Notes: generated from the letters alone by a model not told the origin. A stretch of DNA of 64,000 nt from an uncultured Eubacteriales bacterium (GCA_900543915.1 UQTB01000006.1:1-64000), one strand, 5' to 3'. Positions 41,966 to 50,528 are shown, counted from the first letter of the stretch. Numbers and translations: made by a program.

Positions 41966-43969
41966 ATGAAACGAATCAAACTAGTCAGCCTGATCCTGGC
42001 GATCGCCGTCATGACGGCATGTGCGGCCAACGTCTACGCCGCGCCGCTGAGCGATTACAAGCCGTCCTTCGCGGATTCCGTGATCGACGGGATCGGCATC
42101 ACCCAGGCGGGCGAATCGGGGGGCGGCGTCATGCTCGAACAGTACGCGCTCTCCACGCAAAATCTCTCCGCGGCAAAGTCGCTGATCATCCGCTACTACA
42201 ACCCCACCGGCGCGGCGTGGCCCTTCTATCTCATCGCGCAGCAAAGCGGTGCGCTCCTCAACCCGGCGGACGGCACCGAATATCGGCTTTACGACGATTC
42301 TTTCGCGCTGGTCGAAACCGGGACCGTGCAGTACGGCGCCGTCGCGCCCGCCGCCGCAGCCGCCGGGTATCTCGTGATCCCCGCCGCGGCATTCGGGGCG
42401 CTGGGCACCGTCGAAGCGCTCTACCTCACGCTCCCCGCGGCAGCTCCGGAGCAGATCGGCGTCACCGTTCTGCACTTCGGATGGATCGGGTATTACGAGT
42501 CGGAGACGCCCGATTTCGCGACAGATTATCGGGTGCTCACCGATTTCTCCACGTGGACGGAGGCGTATTTCGCGGGAAGAGCCACCGATCCGGCCGGCGC
42601 GGCGCTCTCCATCGTCAAGAGCACCCTGGACAAGAACGCGACGCTCTCCGGCATGATCGACGGCGTACAGATCACGCAGGTCGGGTTTCCCGGCACGTAT
42701 GCGGAGGCAGGTCTGATGATCAACCGCTTCGAGACGGCGGAAGGAACCTTTGCCGACCTCAAAGACGTCACCTATTTCGCCTTTGAATACGCGAACCCCC
42801 TCGGGCGCACAGCGCTCATCAAGATGCAGGACGCCGCCGGTACGCAGGCGACGATCGCTGAGAAGTCGGAGATCACCTTCCTCGACCGTAATTTTGAAAA
42901 TCCGCGCGTCGTCAGTCAGGCGGATCCCTATATGCGCACGGATACAGGGAGCGGCTGGATGATCGTGCCCCGCACGGCGTTTACGGGGCTCGGAGATACG
43001 CTCGCGGCGTGCTATCTCCTGCTCAACGCTTATGACGCGTCCCTGAACGGCTCCGCGATCCAGTTCGGCAAGATCCTTACCTATCGGGGAGAAATTGCCG
43101 ATTACACAGCGGGAGAGGTCATCGCCGATCCCTATTCCTGGTCCCTCACGGACTACACCGCCCGCCTGGCAACGACGTCGCAGAAACCCGTCGTACAGAT
43201 GGCGCGCGTCCAATCTGCGCCGCTGATCGAAATTCCCATCGCCTGCGATTTCGGCGACGTGCGGATTCTGGAGGATTTCTCCGCCGGCTACAGCGAAGAC
43301 GAAGCGGAATACAACGCCGCCATGGCGGGAAAGATCTACGACAAGGTCGGAGGGCTCACGGTGGCGCGCAGCGCTTCCGAATACGGAACGGCGCTCAAAG
43401 TAACCGTGACGGAGCCGAAAGCAGACCGGCCGGACGATTATGCGGGGCTTACCTTCGCCGCCAAAGCCGCTGTCAACCGCTGGACGCGCTGGAAGAACGA
43501 CGAGGATTCGCTCGAGGGCGTCACGCTCTTTTTCTCCAACCGATCGGACATGGAAATTTCCTTCAGCTTTGAAATCGATGAATTCGACCCCGATCAGAAT
43601 CTGTCGGAAAACCCCAGCGGAGAACGCTGGAGCGTGGCGCTGGGCGCGCGCGTCATTCTCTACGATACCGTAAAAGAGCAGCAGTCCCTCGTTCACGCTA
43701 CGCCCACCGTCAATATTCCCGCAGGGTTTACCGGCTGGGTTAGGATCCCCGTAAGCGGATTCAAGAAAGCGGCATGGTGCACCTGGGGCAATTCCGTACT
43801 CGACCTGACGAACGTACCGCAGTTCACCCTGGCGTTCAATACGCAGATCAATCTCGGCGCGGAATTCGTTTTGGACAGCATCGGGCTCTACTATAACAAG
43901 ACCGTCGTCAAATCCATGTTCCGCGACAACGGCAGCTCCTTAAAGGACAATATGGAGGCAGGAAAATGA
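41966..43969 (+). CDS. Large secreted protein with repeated beta domains
   Basis: A 667-residue exported protein. The signal peptide ends AANVYAA, so it should be cut by signal peptidase I near residue 26; a Cys at 19 is not in a good lipobox. At least two related domains are visible: DSVIDGIGITQAG (37-49) matches GMIDGVQITQVG (about 227-238), each followed by about 150 residues with ITFLDRNFE- or YRLYDDSFA-like strands and a FSTWTEAYFAGRATD- or YSWSLTDYTARLAT-type join. A third, longer region (about 425-655) also looks like a carbohydrate-binding sandwich. No catalytic domain seen. Perhaps it captures a polysaccharide at the surface. Confidence 0.75.
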   Translation: MKRIKLVSLILAIAVMTACAANVYAAPLSDYKPSFADSVIDGIGITQAGESGGGVMLEQYALSTQNLSAAKSLIIRYYNPTGAAWPFYLIAQQSGALLNPADGTEYRLYDDSFALVETGTVQYGAVAPAAAAAGYLVIPAAAFGALGTVEALYLTLPAAAPEQIGVTVLHFGWIGYYESETPDFATDYRVLTDFSTWTEAYFAGRATDPAGAALSIVKSTLDKNATLSGMIDGVQITQVGFPGTYAEAGLMINRFETAEGTFADLKDVTYFAFEYANPLGRTALIKMQDAAGTQATIAEKSEITFLDRNFENPRVVSQADPYMRTDTGSGWMIVPRTAFTGLGDTLAACYLLLNAYDASLNGSAIQFGKILTYRGEIADYTAGEVIADPYSWSLTDYTARLATTSQKPVVQMARVQSAPLIEIPIACDFGDVRILEDFSAGYSEDEAEYNAAMAGKIYDKVGGLTVARSASEYGTALKVTVTEPKADRPDDYAGLTFAAKAAVNRWTRWKNDEDSLEGVTLFFSNRSDMEISFSFEIDEFDPDQNLSENPSGERWSVALGARVILYDTVKEQQSLVHATPTVNIPAGFTGWVRIPVSGFKKAAWCTWGNSVLDLTNVPQFTLAFNTQINLGAEFVLDSIGLYYNKTVVKSMFRDNGSSLKDNMEAGK

Positions 43970-45072
43970 AAAAGATTACGATAATGGCATTTCTTCTGGC
44001 GTTCGTTCTCGCGTTCGGCGCGTGCGAAGAGCCCCAGAACAACGCGCCCGTTTTGCGGAATCCCGAGGGTACGATCTCTTACCTCTTCCCCTCGTATGAA
44101 GGTTTTTATTACGAAGCACCCTCTGTTCTGACGGAGGAAAACCGCTTGGTCGTCAGCTATACCACAAACGCGACCGGGGGCTCCGAAGACAGCGTGATTG
44201 CCGTCCGCACGGCGGCAAAGAGCGGCTCCGCCTGGGACTTTTCGGCAGAGCCCTCCGTCGCAGTCGCGCCCTCTGCGGACGGATGGGACAAATACAACGT
44301 CGGCAACGGCGACATCGTTGCAGGGAGCTTCACCTACCGGGGAACGGATTACTCTTATCTGATGGCTTATGAAGCGAGTCCCGCCGCCGCGGAAAAGCGT
44401 TTTTCCGTAGGGCTCGCCGTCTCTTCCGACCTGAAAAACTGGGAGAAGGTGGGAAACGCCCCCTTCCTCTCCTATGATTACGAGACGTACGGCGACACCG
44501 CCGGGATCTGCTATCCCAGCCTCGTCAACCTCAACGGAAAAGGCAACATCCTGCTCTTTTATACCTACGCCTCCTCTACCGTGACCGAAACCAGGTTCGT
44601 AGAGGCAAATCTCTCCGACCTCGATCATCCCGCCGTATCGGGCAGCATCTCCGTCGCGCACGAGGGACTTCCCCTGGACGGCAACGAGTGGGCTGTCGTG
44701 ACGAATGCCGATTTCGCATACGACGCGGAAACGGATGAAATCTTCATCGTCAAGGACGGTTTCCCCTATGCCGCGCAGAACGCGCAGAAAGCGACCAAAG
44801 TCGAGATCGCCAAAATCGCGCTCGAATCTCTCTACGCGCAGACGGCGCGCTGGACGCCCGTCTGCTCGATCGTGGACGAATTCGTCGCGGGCGGGTACTC
44901 CCGCATCTACTCCGCGGCGTTCGTCTCCGACGCATGCGCATGGATTGCGGGCGAAGAAGTTTCCATCGCGTTCACCTCGGGCGTCGCGCAGAAAAACGCC
45001 GAAGACAAGACATGGATCCACAGCCCGGGCATCCATCTTCTCTCCATCGAAGCTGCACTGCGGGAGGACTGA
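43966..45072 (+). CDS. Propeller-type glycosidase-like lipoprotein 1
   Basis: A 368-residue lipoprotein (lipobox F-A-F-G-A-C at about residue 20). The body resembles five-bladed beta-propeller glycosidases of the GH43/GH117/DUF sort: APSVLTEENRLVVSYTT, FTYRGTDYSYLMAYEA, ICYPSLVNLNGKGNILLFYTY and NADFAYDAETDEIFIV are blade-like repeats with acidic residues placed as in a propeller active site. It shares a YRGTDYxYLMAY block with its neighbour at 45076. It overlaps the previous stop (ATGA). Likely acts on oligosaccharides at the cell surface; exact activity unknown. Confidence 0.75.
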   Translation: MKKITIMAFLLAFVLAFGACEEPQNNAPVLRNPEGTISYLFPSYEGFYYEAPSVLTEENRLVVSYTTNATGGSEDSVIAVRTAAKSGSAWDFSAEPSVAVAPSADGWDKYNVGNGDIVAGSFTYRGTDYSYLMAYEASPAAAEKRFSVGLAVSSDLKNWEKVGNAPFLSYDYETYGDTAGICYPSLVNLNGKGNILLFYTYASSTVTETRFVEANLSDLDHPAVSGSISVAHEGLPLDGNEWAVVTNADFAYDAETDEIFIVKDGFPYAAQNAQKATKVEIAKIALESLYAQTARWTPVCSIVDEFVAGGYSRIYSAAFVSDACAWIAGEEVSIAFTSGVAQKNAEDKTWIHSPGIHLLSIEAALRED

Positions 45073-45075
45073 CCG

Positions 45076-46164
45076 TTGAAAAAATTGATCGCGCTGATCG
45101 CTTCCCTTCTTTTCCTTCTGCCGGCAGCGGGCGGCTGCGCCCCCGACAAGCCGGAAGAGAGTCCGGGCAACAACCTCCCCTTCGACGAACCGCTGGAACA
45201 TGCGTTCAACTACTGTCCGTCCGTCATACAGGAAGAGGACGGCACGCGTTACGTCTATTACTGTGCCAACAAGGTAAGCGGCGTCATTCAGGATCATATT
45301 TATTGCAGAAAGGGCACCGTGAACGCCAAAGGCGGATACAGCTGGTCGGAAAAAACGCTGGTGCTCGCCCCCACGTTCGGCAACTTCGACGCCTTTCACT
45401 GCTGCGACCCCACCGTCATCGAGGGAGCATTCCGCTATCGCGGCACAGACTACAAGTACCTGATGGCGTACACGGGCAACACCTCCAACATCAACAACAA
45501 AGTCGGGTTGGCTTTTTCCAACGATCTGATGTCCGGCTGGGTCAGCATGGACGAGCCCTTCATCACGTACGACGGCGACAAAACCCATTGGGGCGTCGGT
45601 CAGCCGGCACTGCTGTCCGTAGACTGTCAGGGCACGGTGCTGCTGCTTTACGCAGTCGGCGGCACCGCTACGTACATGAGGGCGGAAACATGGGCCCTGT
45701 CCGATATGTCCGAGCCGAAACGGCTCGGCGCCGCGCAGATCACGCACAGGGGCCTTACCTCTCTCACCGGCGGAGCGGACTACCTCAACAACGCGGATAT
45801 CGCCTTCGATCCCGCCACCCGGCGCTATTACTTCGTGAGCGACTGCCACCCTTACCCGACGGACGGCGATCCGCTCTTCGTGTCCGACTCCTTCCGCGTG
45901 ACGTATCTCGGCGAAGCGGGCGGGATCGGCGACCTGTTTGAGAGCGCGCTTTCGCAGGCGGGAAAATCCTGGATGAATCTGGCCACCGTGGGCGAAGCGG
46001 AAACGGGTTTCAAGCGCAACAGCAACTGCGGCATCGTGAGAGATTCCTTCGGATATCTGCCGAATCCGGACGAAATCGAAATTCTGTATTCGATGAGCGA
46101 ACTGGGCGGGCAGTACGAATGGACTTACCGCATTTACGCCCACACTCTCTCGATTGAAGAGTAA
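45076..46164 (+). CDS. Propeller-type glycosidase-like lipoprotein 2
   Basis: A 362-residue lipoprotein paralogous to 43966. The lipobox is P-A-A-G-G-C. Blade motifs include NYCPSVIQEEDGTRYVYYCAN, FRYRGTDYKYLMAYTGN, GVGQPALLSVDCQGTVLLLYA and NNADIAFDPATRRYYFVSD. The start is TTG, with GGGAGG 8 bp upstream inside the previous gene's end. It closes the LacI-controlled locus. Several Cys residues in the first third are unusual and may form disulfides. Confidence 0.75.
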   Translation: MKKLIALIASLLFLLPAAGGCAPDKPEESPGNNLPFDEPLEHAFNYCPSVIQEEDGTRYVYYCANKVSGVIQDHIYCRKGTVNAKGGYSWSEKTLVLAPTFGNFDAFHCCDPTVIEGAFRYRGTDYKYLMAYTGNTSNINNKVGLAFSNDLMSGWVSMDEPFITYDGDKTHWGVGQPALLSVDCQGTVLLLYAVGGTATYMRAETWALSDMSEPKRLGAAQITHRGLTSLTGGADYLNNADIAFDPATRRYYFVSDCHPYPTDGDPLFVSDSFRVTYLGEAGGIGDLFESALSQAGKSWMNLATVGEAETGFKRNSNCGIVRDSFGYLPNPDEIEILYSMSELGGQYEWTYRIYAHTLSIEE

Positions 46165-46177
46165 CAGGCACCCCGGC

Positions 46178-46432
46178 GCAATCAAAACCACCGGTAAAAC
46201 CGGTGGTTTGCACATACCCTGAAAGGGTAACCCAGCCGCCCCGTTAACGGGTATCGCTTTTACTATAGCTTCTTATTACACTACACATCTGTAAAACAGA
46301 TTCTTTATTTTATTATCGAACTGTATTAACTTTAACTATAAGGTTACTTTTTTATTATCGAAATTTGCTCAAGCAATTTTTTATCTTCCCCCGGTAGAAC
46401 CGGGGGATTTTTCATGCGAAAGCGCATTCAAA
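46178..46432. repeat. Structured repeat family 1, copy B
   Basis: The best-kept copy: hairpin ACCACCGGTAAAACCGGTGGT, hairpin TACCCTGAAAGGGTA, CCCCGTTAACGGGTATCGC, CTGTAAAACAG, an AT-rich centre, CCCCCGGTAGAACCGGGGG and the end block TTTTTCATGCGAAAGCGC. Every helix has matching changes between copies, which points to an RNA or single-stranded DNA structure. Confidence 0.82.
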
Positions 46433-46505
46433 ACCACCAGTTAAACTGGTGGTTTGCACACCCCCTAAAAGGGTAAGCTGCCGGCTCACCCGTTAAAGGG
46501 TACTG
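46433..46505. repeat. Structured repeat family 1, truncated copy B'
   Basis: It begins directly where copy B ends, with hairpin ACCACCAGTTAAACTGGTGGT and the CCCCCTAAAAGGG and CACCCGTTAAAGGGTA blocks. It then breaks off at about 46505, at the edge of the mobile-element remnant. The tandem arrangement sets the unit length at about 255 bp. Confidence 0.75.
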
Positions 46506-46565
46506 AATTTGGCAACGCATCACTATCTCCGGCAGCCGCTATGTCGTGGCTGTCTTTTTTTTGCC

Positions 46566-46722
46566 TTATTTACTCTTTATACCCGTGAACGGGTCTATGT
46601 ACTCACTTATGCTGATTTGGTCGCGCGTATAATCTTCTTCCAACTGTTTCTTTATATACTCACTTATTACTCTCTCGTTACGCCTTACCGTAATAAGCCG
46701 TAATTCTGAAATAGTTTGCCAT
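46566..46722 (-). pseudogene. Broken ICE gene (MANYFRITAY-type)
   Basis: Behind a good AAAGGAGG site the minus strand opens MANYFRITAYYGKA and then stops (46678-46722). That N-terminus is what I recall from small conserved proteins of clostridial conjugative elements next to pcfJ/pcfK. In another frame the sequence continues as a charged peptide (ERVISEYIKKQLEEDYTRDQ) to a stop at 46566. So a gene was probably shortened and frameshifted. The family link is from memory. Confidence 0.5.
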
Positions 46723-46737
46723 AATGATTTCCTCCTT

Positions 46738-48069
46738 TTAAGCGGCAAGTTTTTTGATGGTACGGTTGGCGTAAGGCAGCCAAACTTTGTTGACGTAATG
46801 CAAAATTTCTTCGTCCGGCGTTTTATTGTACGAAGCATAGCATTGCAGTACTTTGTGTGTTCTGAGCGAGTATTCGAGCGTTACGAGCGGTTTTTCCGGT
46901 CTGTCCTTTGCGCGGATAAAGAAGATGAGCGATTGCTCCTGTGCAAACCGCTCGTCGTACTGCATTCGTCCCACGCAGTGGTGCATGAGTTCGCCCTCAC
47001 GGATCAGGTCGGCGGGCGATCTTGCAATGATGCAAATGAACGCGCTCCGCTTGTTGTGCTGCAAGGGAGAATACTTTTCGGCAACTTCGGAAAACTTCTG
47101 CATCAGCGCCTGCTTTTTGCCCGCTTCTTCGAGCGCCTTTTTCTCCGCGTATTGCTGCGTGCGCAGGTCGTGGGAATAGGTAAAGTCTTTCGGAAACAGG
47201 TTGCATTTCAAAGTCATATCGATACCGAGCATTTTGCAAGCGTTCAGATAATCGAGATACAGCCGGTCGGAAACATTGTTCTTTTCGGTGTAATCAAAAT
47301 ACTTTTTGAGTTCAAAGCCTTGGAACAGCTCGCGTATGGGCGCCGTGCCTGCGTCCCGTTCAAACTGCTTTTTACGGAAGAGGAAGTGACCGACTTCCTT
47401 CAAAGGCAGTCCCGTTTTATACGCCTGCGTGACCGTCGTAAAGTTGTAAGAGTTGCCATACGGAAGAGCGAGTTCTTCTCTGCTGCGGGCGATCCATTTG
47501 CGGAATGCTTTGTCTTTGGCGATTTTTTTGAGCAGAGAACGGTTTTCCGCATAAGCGCCCAGACCGAGCTTTAAGAGATATTCCGTCTGCGGGTACTGTT
47601 CGTATATCCGAAGGTAGTTGATAATGTCCCTGCCTTTGTAGAGCTGATAGGCGCTGTACCTGTATTCGGGGAATTTGCCGACTACGTCTCGATTGATGAG
47701 CATTGCGTAGGGATCGTAATATCTGGTATCCGCGGCATACCATTTGCCGTCCTCGAATTGTTTCTGCTGCGATTGCAGCTCCTCCGCATACCAGCCGACG
47801 CGAAAGCCGTGACCGAGATAGCTGTATTCCATATCGCGGACAAAGCAGTATTTGGAATGTACGCCGTGAACGGCAACTTGCTTGCAAGCCCAGTGTTTGT
47901 TTTTGATATTCGTAACGGCGACGGTCACTTTTACAAGCTCCTTTTTCCATACGGTCAGATAGGCGTAATAGCGCACCGTGTTTGTCTGCCAAGGCTCGAT
48001 TTTCAGATCGCGCTTGTAGATGGAGTCCATAATGTATTCGGGAATGGGTTTGATGTCTTTTTCTGTCAT
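46738..48069 (-). CDS. pcfJ: PcfJ-domain protein of a conjugative element
   Basis: A 443-residue PcfJ-like protein. The N-terminal 300 residues are aromatic and charged. The C-terminal PcfJ domain has the family's REGELMHHCVGRM, FAQEQSLIFFIR and KPLVTLEYSLRTHKVLQCYASYN. PcfJ proteins accompany conjugation genes of plasmids and ICEs; their activity is not established. GAGGT precedes the ATG. It lies 5 bp after the PcfK-MutS fusion. Lower GC than the surrounding chromosome agrees with transfer. Confidence 0.88.
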   Translation of the reverse strand: MTEKDIKPIPEYIMDSIYKRDLKIEPWQTNTVRYYAYLTVWKKELVKVTVAVTNIKNKHWACKQVAVHGVHSKYCFVRDMEYSYLGHGFRVGWYAEELQSQQKQFEDGKWYAADTRYYDPYAMLINRDVVGKFPEYRYSAYQLYKGRDIINYLRIYEQYPQTEYLLKLGLGAYAENRSLLKKIAKDKAFRKWIARSREELALPYGNSYNFTTVTQAYKTGLPLKEVGHFLFRKKQFERDAGTAPIRELFQGFELKKYFDYTEKNNVSDRLYLDYLNACKMLGIDMTLKCNLFPKDFTYSHDLRTQQYAEKKALEEAGKKQALMQKFSEVAEKYSPLQHNKRSAFICIIARSPADLIREGELMHHCVGRMQYDERFAQEQSLIFFIRAKDRPEKPLVTLEYSLRTHKVLQCYASYNKTPDEEILHYVNKVWLPYANRTIKKLAA

Positions 48070-48074
48070 AGTTT

Positions 48075-49076
48075 TTACCTCAATGTAATTTCATTGCCGA
48101 ACAGTTCGTCCAGAACGGCGAGTGCTTTCGTGTGAAAGGCGGAAAGGTCTAAATCGGGTTCGTCTTCCGAAAGATCGGGTTCTTCGATGTCGCCGTCAAA
48201 TTCGCGCATCTGCGCTTCGGAGAGTATCTCGCCCGTTTCTTCGTCGATCTGTTCTTGCGGTCGTTTTTCGATAGCGCGAACGTCGTCGGGCGTTTCGCAT
48301 ACCGCCAGCTTGTAGCCTTTTTCCGTCAGTCGGTTTATGTAGTTATCCGCCGCGTGGTACGGAAAGCCGATCATCGGCACGCGCTCTTTCAGTCCGCAGT
48401 CCCGCCCCGTAAGGGTAAGATCGAGTTCTTTTGCAAGCCTCACGGCATTGTCGCCGAATACCTCGTAAAAGTCGCCTAAACGGTAGATTACAACGCTGTC
48501 GGGATATTTCCTTTGTATATCCTGATAATTTCGGTATAAAGGCGAGCCCGCAGGCTTCGGCTCTTGAACTGTTTTCTTTTCTTCCTCGGCGAGTTCCGCG
48601 AGGATCTCCTGTATTTCTTCCTCGGTCGGCTCGTCGTCCTCGCATTCTTCGGAAGGCGTATTCTGCGCAGGCTCGTCCAAAAGGTCGAACATCGACATCT
48701 GCGGTTTCGGCTGCGGCTTGGGCGGTGTCTGTTTTGGCGCAGGAGTTTTCGGAACGGGCTTTTTGTATTCCTTGCCGTCCTCGGTATAGAGCGTGCCTTC
48801 GATGCTGTCCTCCTCGAAATAATGTACCGCCCAGCCGAATACTACGCTGTCCTCGATGCACGCCGACGATGAACCTTTCTCGGCTTGCTTCCTCGCTTCG
48901 TCACAGGCGTACTGCATAAAGCCGTCCAAAGTCTTTTTGCTCAAAAGCGTTTTGCCGTCTTTTTCAATGCGCACGTCGTTGTTAATTTTCTCGGCGAGGA
49001 TTTCACTGACGTTTTCTTCAAGATACTGTTTCACAAGTTCCTGTGAATTCGTTTTCGTTTCAAGATTGAGTTTCAT
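48075..49076 (-). CDS. PcfK/AcrIIA9-like domain fused to a MutS mismatch-recognition domain
   Basis: A 333-residue fusion. Residues 1-100 match the PcfK-like family (LVKQYLEENVSEILAEKIN, KTLDGFMQYACDEARKQA, SVVFGWAVHYFEEDSIEG), to which the anti-CRISPR AcrIIA9 belongs. A Pro/Lys linker (106-126) and an acidic helix (142-168) follow. Residues about 179-262 match MutS domain I: YRLGDFYEVFGDNA with the Phe-x-Glu mismatch wedge intact (F203, E205), DLTLTGRDCG and RVPMIGFPYHAADNYINRLTEKGYKLAVCE. The clamp and ATPase parts of MutS are absent. GGAGG precedes the ATG; it overlaps the 96-residue gene by 4 bp. Probably DNA-binding. Confidence 0.85.
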   Translation of the reverse strand: MKLNLETKTNSQELVKQYLEENVSEILAEKINNDVRIEKDGKTLLSKKTLDGFMQYACDEARKQAEKGSSSACIEDSVVFGWAVHYFEEDSIEGTLYTEDGKEYKKPVPKTPAPKQTPPKPQPKPQMSMFDLLDEPAQNTPSEECEDDEPTEEEIQEILAELAEEEKKTVQEPKPAGSPLYRNYQDIQRKYPDSVVIYRLGDFYEVFGDNAVRLAKELDLTLTGRDCGLKERVPMIGFPYHAADNYINRLTEKGYKLAVCETPDDVRAIEKRPQEQIDEETGEILSEAQMREFDGDIEEPDLSEDEPDLDLSAFHTKALAVLDELFGNEITLR

Positions 49077-49333
49077 ATATCCTCCGTGTTCGTAATTTCC
49101 AAACAGAGCAGGAAGCCCGTCTTAAAAGCAAGCGCATAGGTTTGTTCGATCAAAAATTCGTAATTGAGCGAAACGACGTCCGTATAGTCGTCCAATGCGT
49201 CTGTACCGTTTTTCGTCAGATGCTCTTTGAGCTTGTCATATAGTTGCATTTCTTTGTCGAGCTGTTCCTGCGGCAGTTTCAGGTTTATTCCTTCGATCTC
49301 GCCTCTGGAAAGTTTTTCGATAATAGATTTCAT
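49073..49333 (-). CDS. DUF6809-like small protein, 5' end disturbed
   Basis: An 86-residue helical protein starting MKSIIEKLSRGEIEG, close to the DUF6809 type found in phages and ICEs, with a C-terminal hydrophobic helix (YALAFKTGFLLCLEI). The ATG at 49333 has no ribosome site, and foreign sequence begins within about 30 bp, so the original promoter seems lost. An upstream in-frame TTG adds 10 residues. It overlaps the PcfK-MutS gene (ATGA). Confidence 0.6.
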   Translation of the reverse strand: MKSIIEKLSRGEIEGINLKLPQEQLDKEMQLYDKLKEHLTKNGTDALDDYTDVVSLNYEFLIEQTYALAFKTGFLLCLEITNTEDI

Positions 49334-49363
49334 GGCTGTACCAAAATACAAATCACGGTTCAA

Positions 49364-50011
49364 AAATGGAGCACGCCGAACACAAAGGCAAAATTGCTAC
49401 AATTCTTTGACATCCTGGAAGAGGAATATAGCGGTAGCGACCTAATTGATTTTGAGGTCCTGGAGGAGTTGAGTTCGAGCAGTGAAAGCGCGGGATATGG
49501 AATCAATAGTGATACTGCATCGTTCACGCTTTATAACAAGGAGCGCAAGTTCGACAAAGGATATTTGCGATCTTTGCTGTTGCTAAATCGTAAGGTTATC
49601 CCTTATATCGGGATTGAGCGGGATGGCGAAATAGATTACACGAAACTTGGCACATTCTATTCCGACGAATGGACCGTGCCGCAAACGGATATCACGGTCA
49701 AATTGAAATGCGTGGATAAACTCATGAGTTTGCAGTTGGTAACTTATATCGGATTTCCGTTTACGGCAGGGACGAATTTATATGCTATTGGAGTATACAT
49801 ACCACTGTTGGTCGATTTTTCAAAAACGCAAATTTTACTTTTTCTTTCCGTATTTGCCGTTATGACTATCCTATGGTGTTTTGTAAGCGCGTGTCTTATC
49901 GGAATTCCTTCGATCAAAAACAAATTACAGCGTTATAAAAATATTCTTGTTCCCGTCATTTTTGTATCCCTCGGAATTTACATACTACTGAAAAACCATT
50001 GCGCCGTATAA
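49364..50011 (+). pseudogene. Chimeric remnant: phage tail fragment joined to the CadD C-terminus
   Basis: One open frame joins two unrelated pieces. The first (about 49370-49770) reads as the front of a phage tail/baseplate protein, with TASFTLYNKERKFDKGYLRSL, RDGEIDYTKLGTFYSDEWTVPQTDIT and CVDKLMSLQ. The second (about 49785-50011) matches the end of the CadD cadmium transporter family: IGVYIPLLVDFSKTQILLF, WCFVSACLIGIPSIKNKLQRY and PVIFVSLGIYILL, with two to three membrane helices. There is no sound start codon. A deletion has probably fused a prophage gene with a resistance gene. Both parts are AT-richer than the chromosome. Confidence 0.7.
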
Positions 50012-50368
50012 AGTTTCGGCTGCAGTCATAGCGGAATGGCGGGCAAACGCACGCAGGGAGACGACGGCAACGCCGCCCCTGCGCAGCCGATTGCCGCAGA
50101 AGATGGGGTTTTATATTCGCATGATGTCCACATACTGGATAAAAGCACAGACAGGCTTATTGCTTTATCCCTGCATCCGAAAATGATATAAACAGGAATT
50201 GGCTCAAAACAGAGAATTTTTAAAAACGTAAAAAACTCCCGAAAAGAAGTTCGTCCGCGTTGCGCCGAAGTATCGCAGAACGTTTCGGGGAAAGGAGAAA
50301 CCGACGAAAAACTGACAGGAGACGGCATATCGCCGTCTCCTGTTTACATGCGTCGTGTTTCGACGCGT

Positions 50369-50389
50369 TGGCGGAGGCTGAGGGATTCG
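50369..50389 (-). repeat. Duplicated tRNA-Ser 3' end (att-like site)
   Basis: Twenty-one bases identical to the last 21 of the tRNA-Ser gene including CCA (50550-50570), in the same orientation; identity ends at the T-arm. Tyrosine integrases commonly recombine at tRNA 3' ends and leave such a copy at the far side of the insertion. Confidence 0.8.
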
Positions 50390-50477
50390 TAAGGAGCTCT
50401 GCGACGGAATAGCGCAGCCTTGCGGAGCGTCACGCGTTCTGTTCCCGAACGCCGAAGCAACACACGGCAAGGCGTTT

Positions 50478-50528
50478 TTGACGAGAGAGAAAAAAGGAAA
50501 GCAAACAGCTTTCCTTTTTTCTTTCTCG
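50478..50528. terminator. Strong bidirectional terminator after tRNA-Ser
   Basis: A long stem GAGAAAAAAGGAAAGC/GCTTTCCTTTTTTCTTTC with T-rich flank, 20 bp downstream of the tRNA on the minus strand. Confidence 0.75.

Larger units (their letters stand above)
46165..46565 (+). other. Intergenic region filled by structured repeats
   Basis: Family 1 copies B and B' (46178-46505) are followed by a plus-strand terminator, GGCAGCC/GGCTGTC with a T run, at 46532-46563. No coding sequence. Confidence 0.6.

Noticed and set aside
43891..46215. Minus-strand frame of 774 codons across two lipoprotein genes
   Set aside because: Both plus-strand genes have signal peptides, ribosome sites and overlapping stops and starts; the long antisense frame results from the GC-rich codon pattern.
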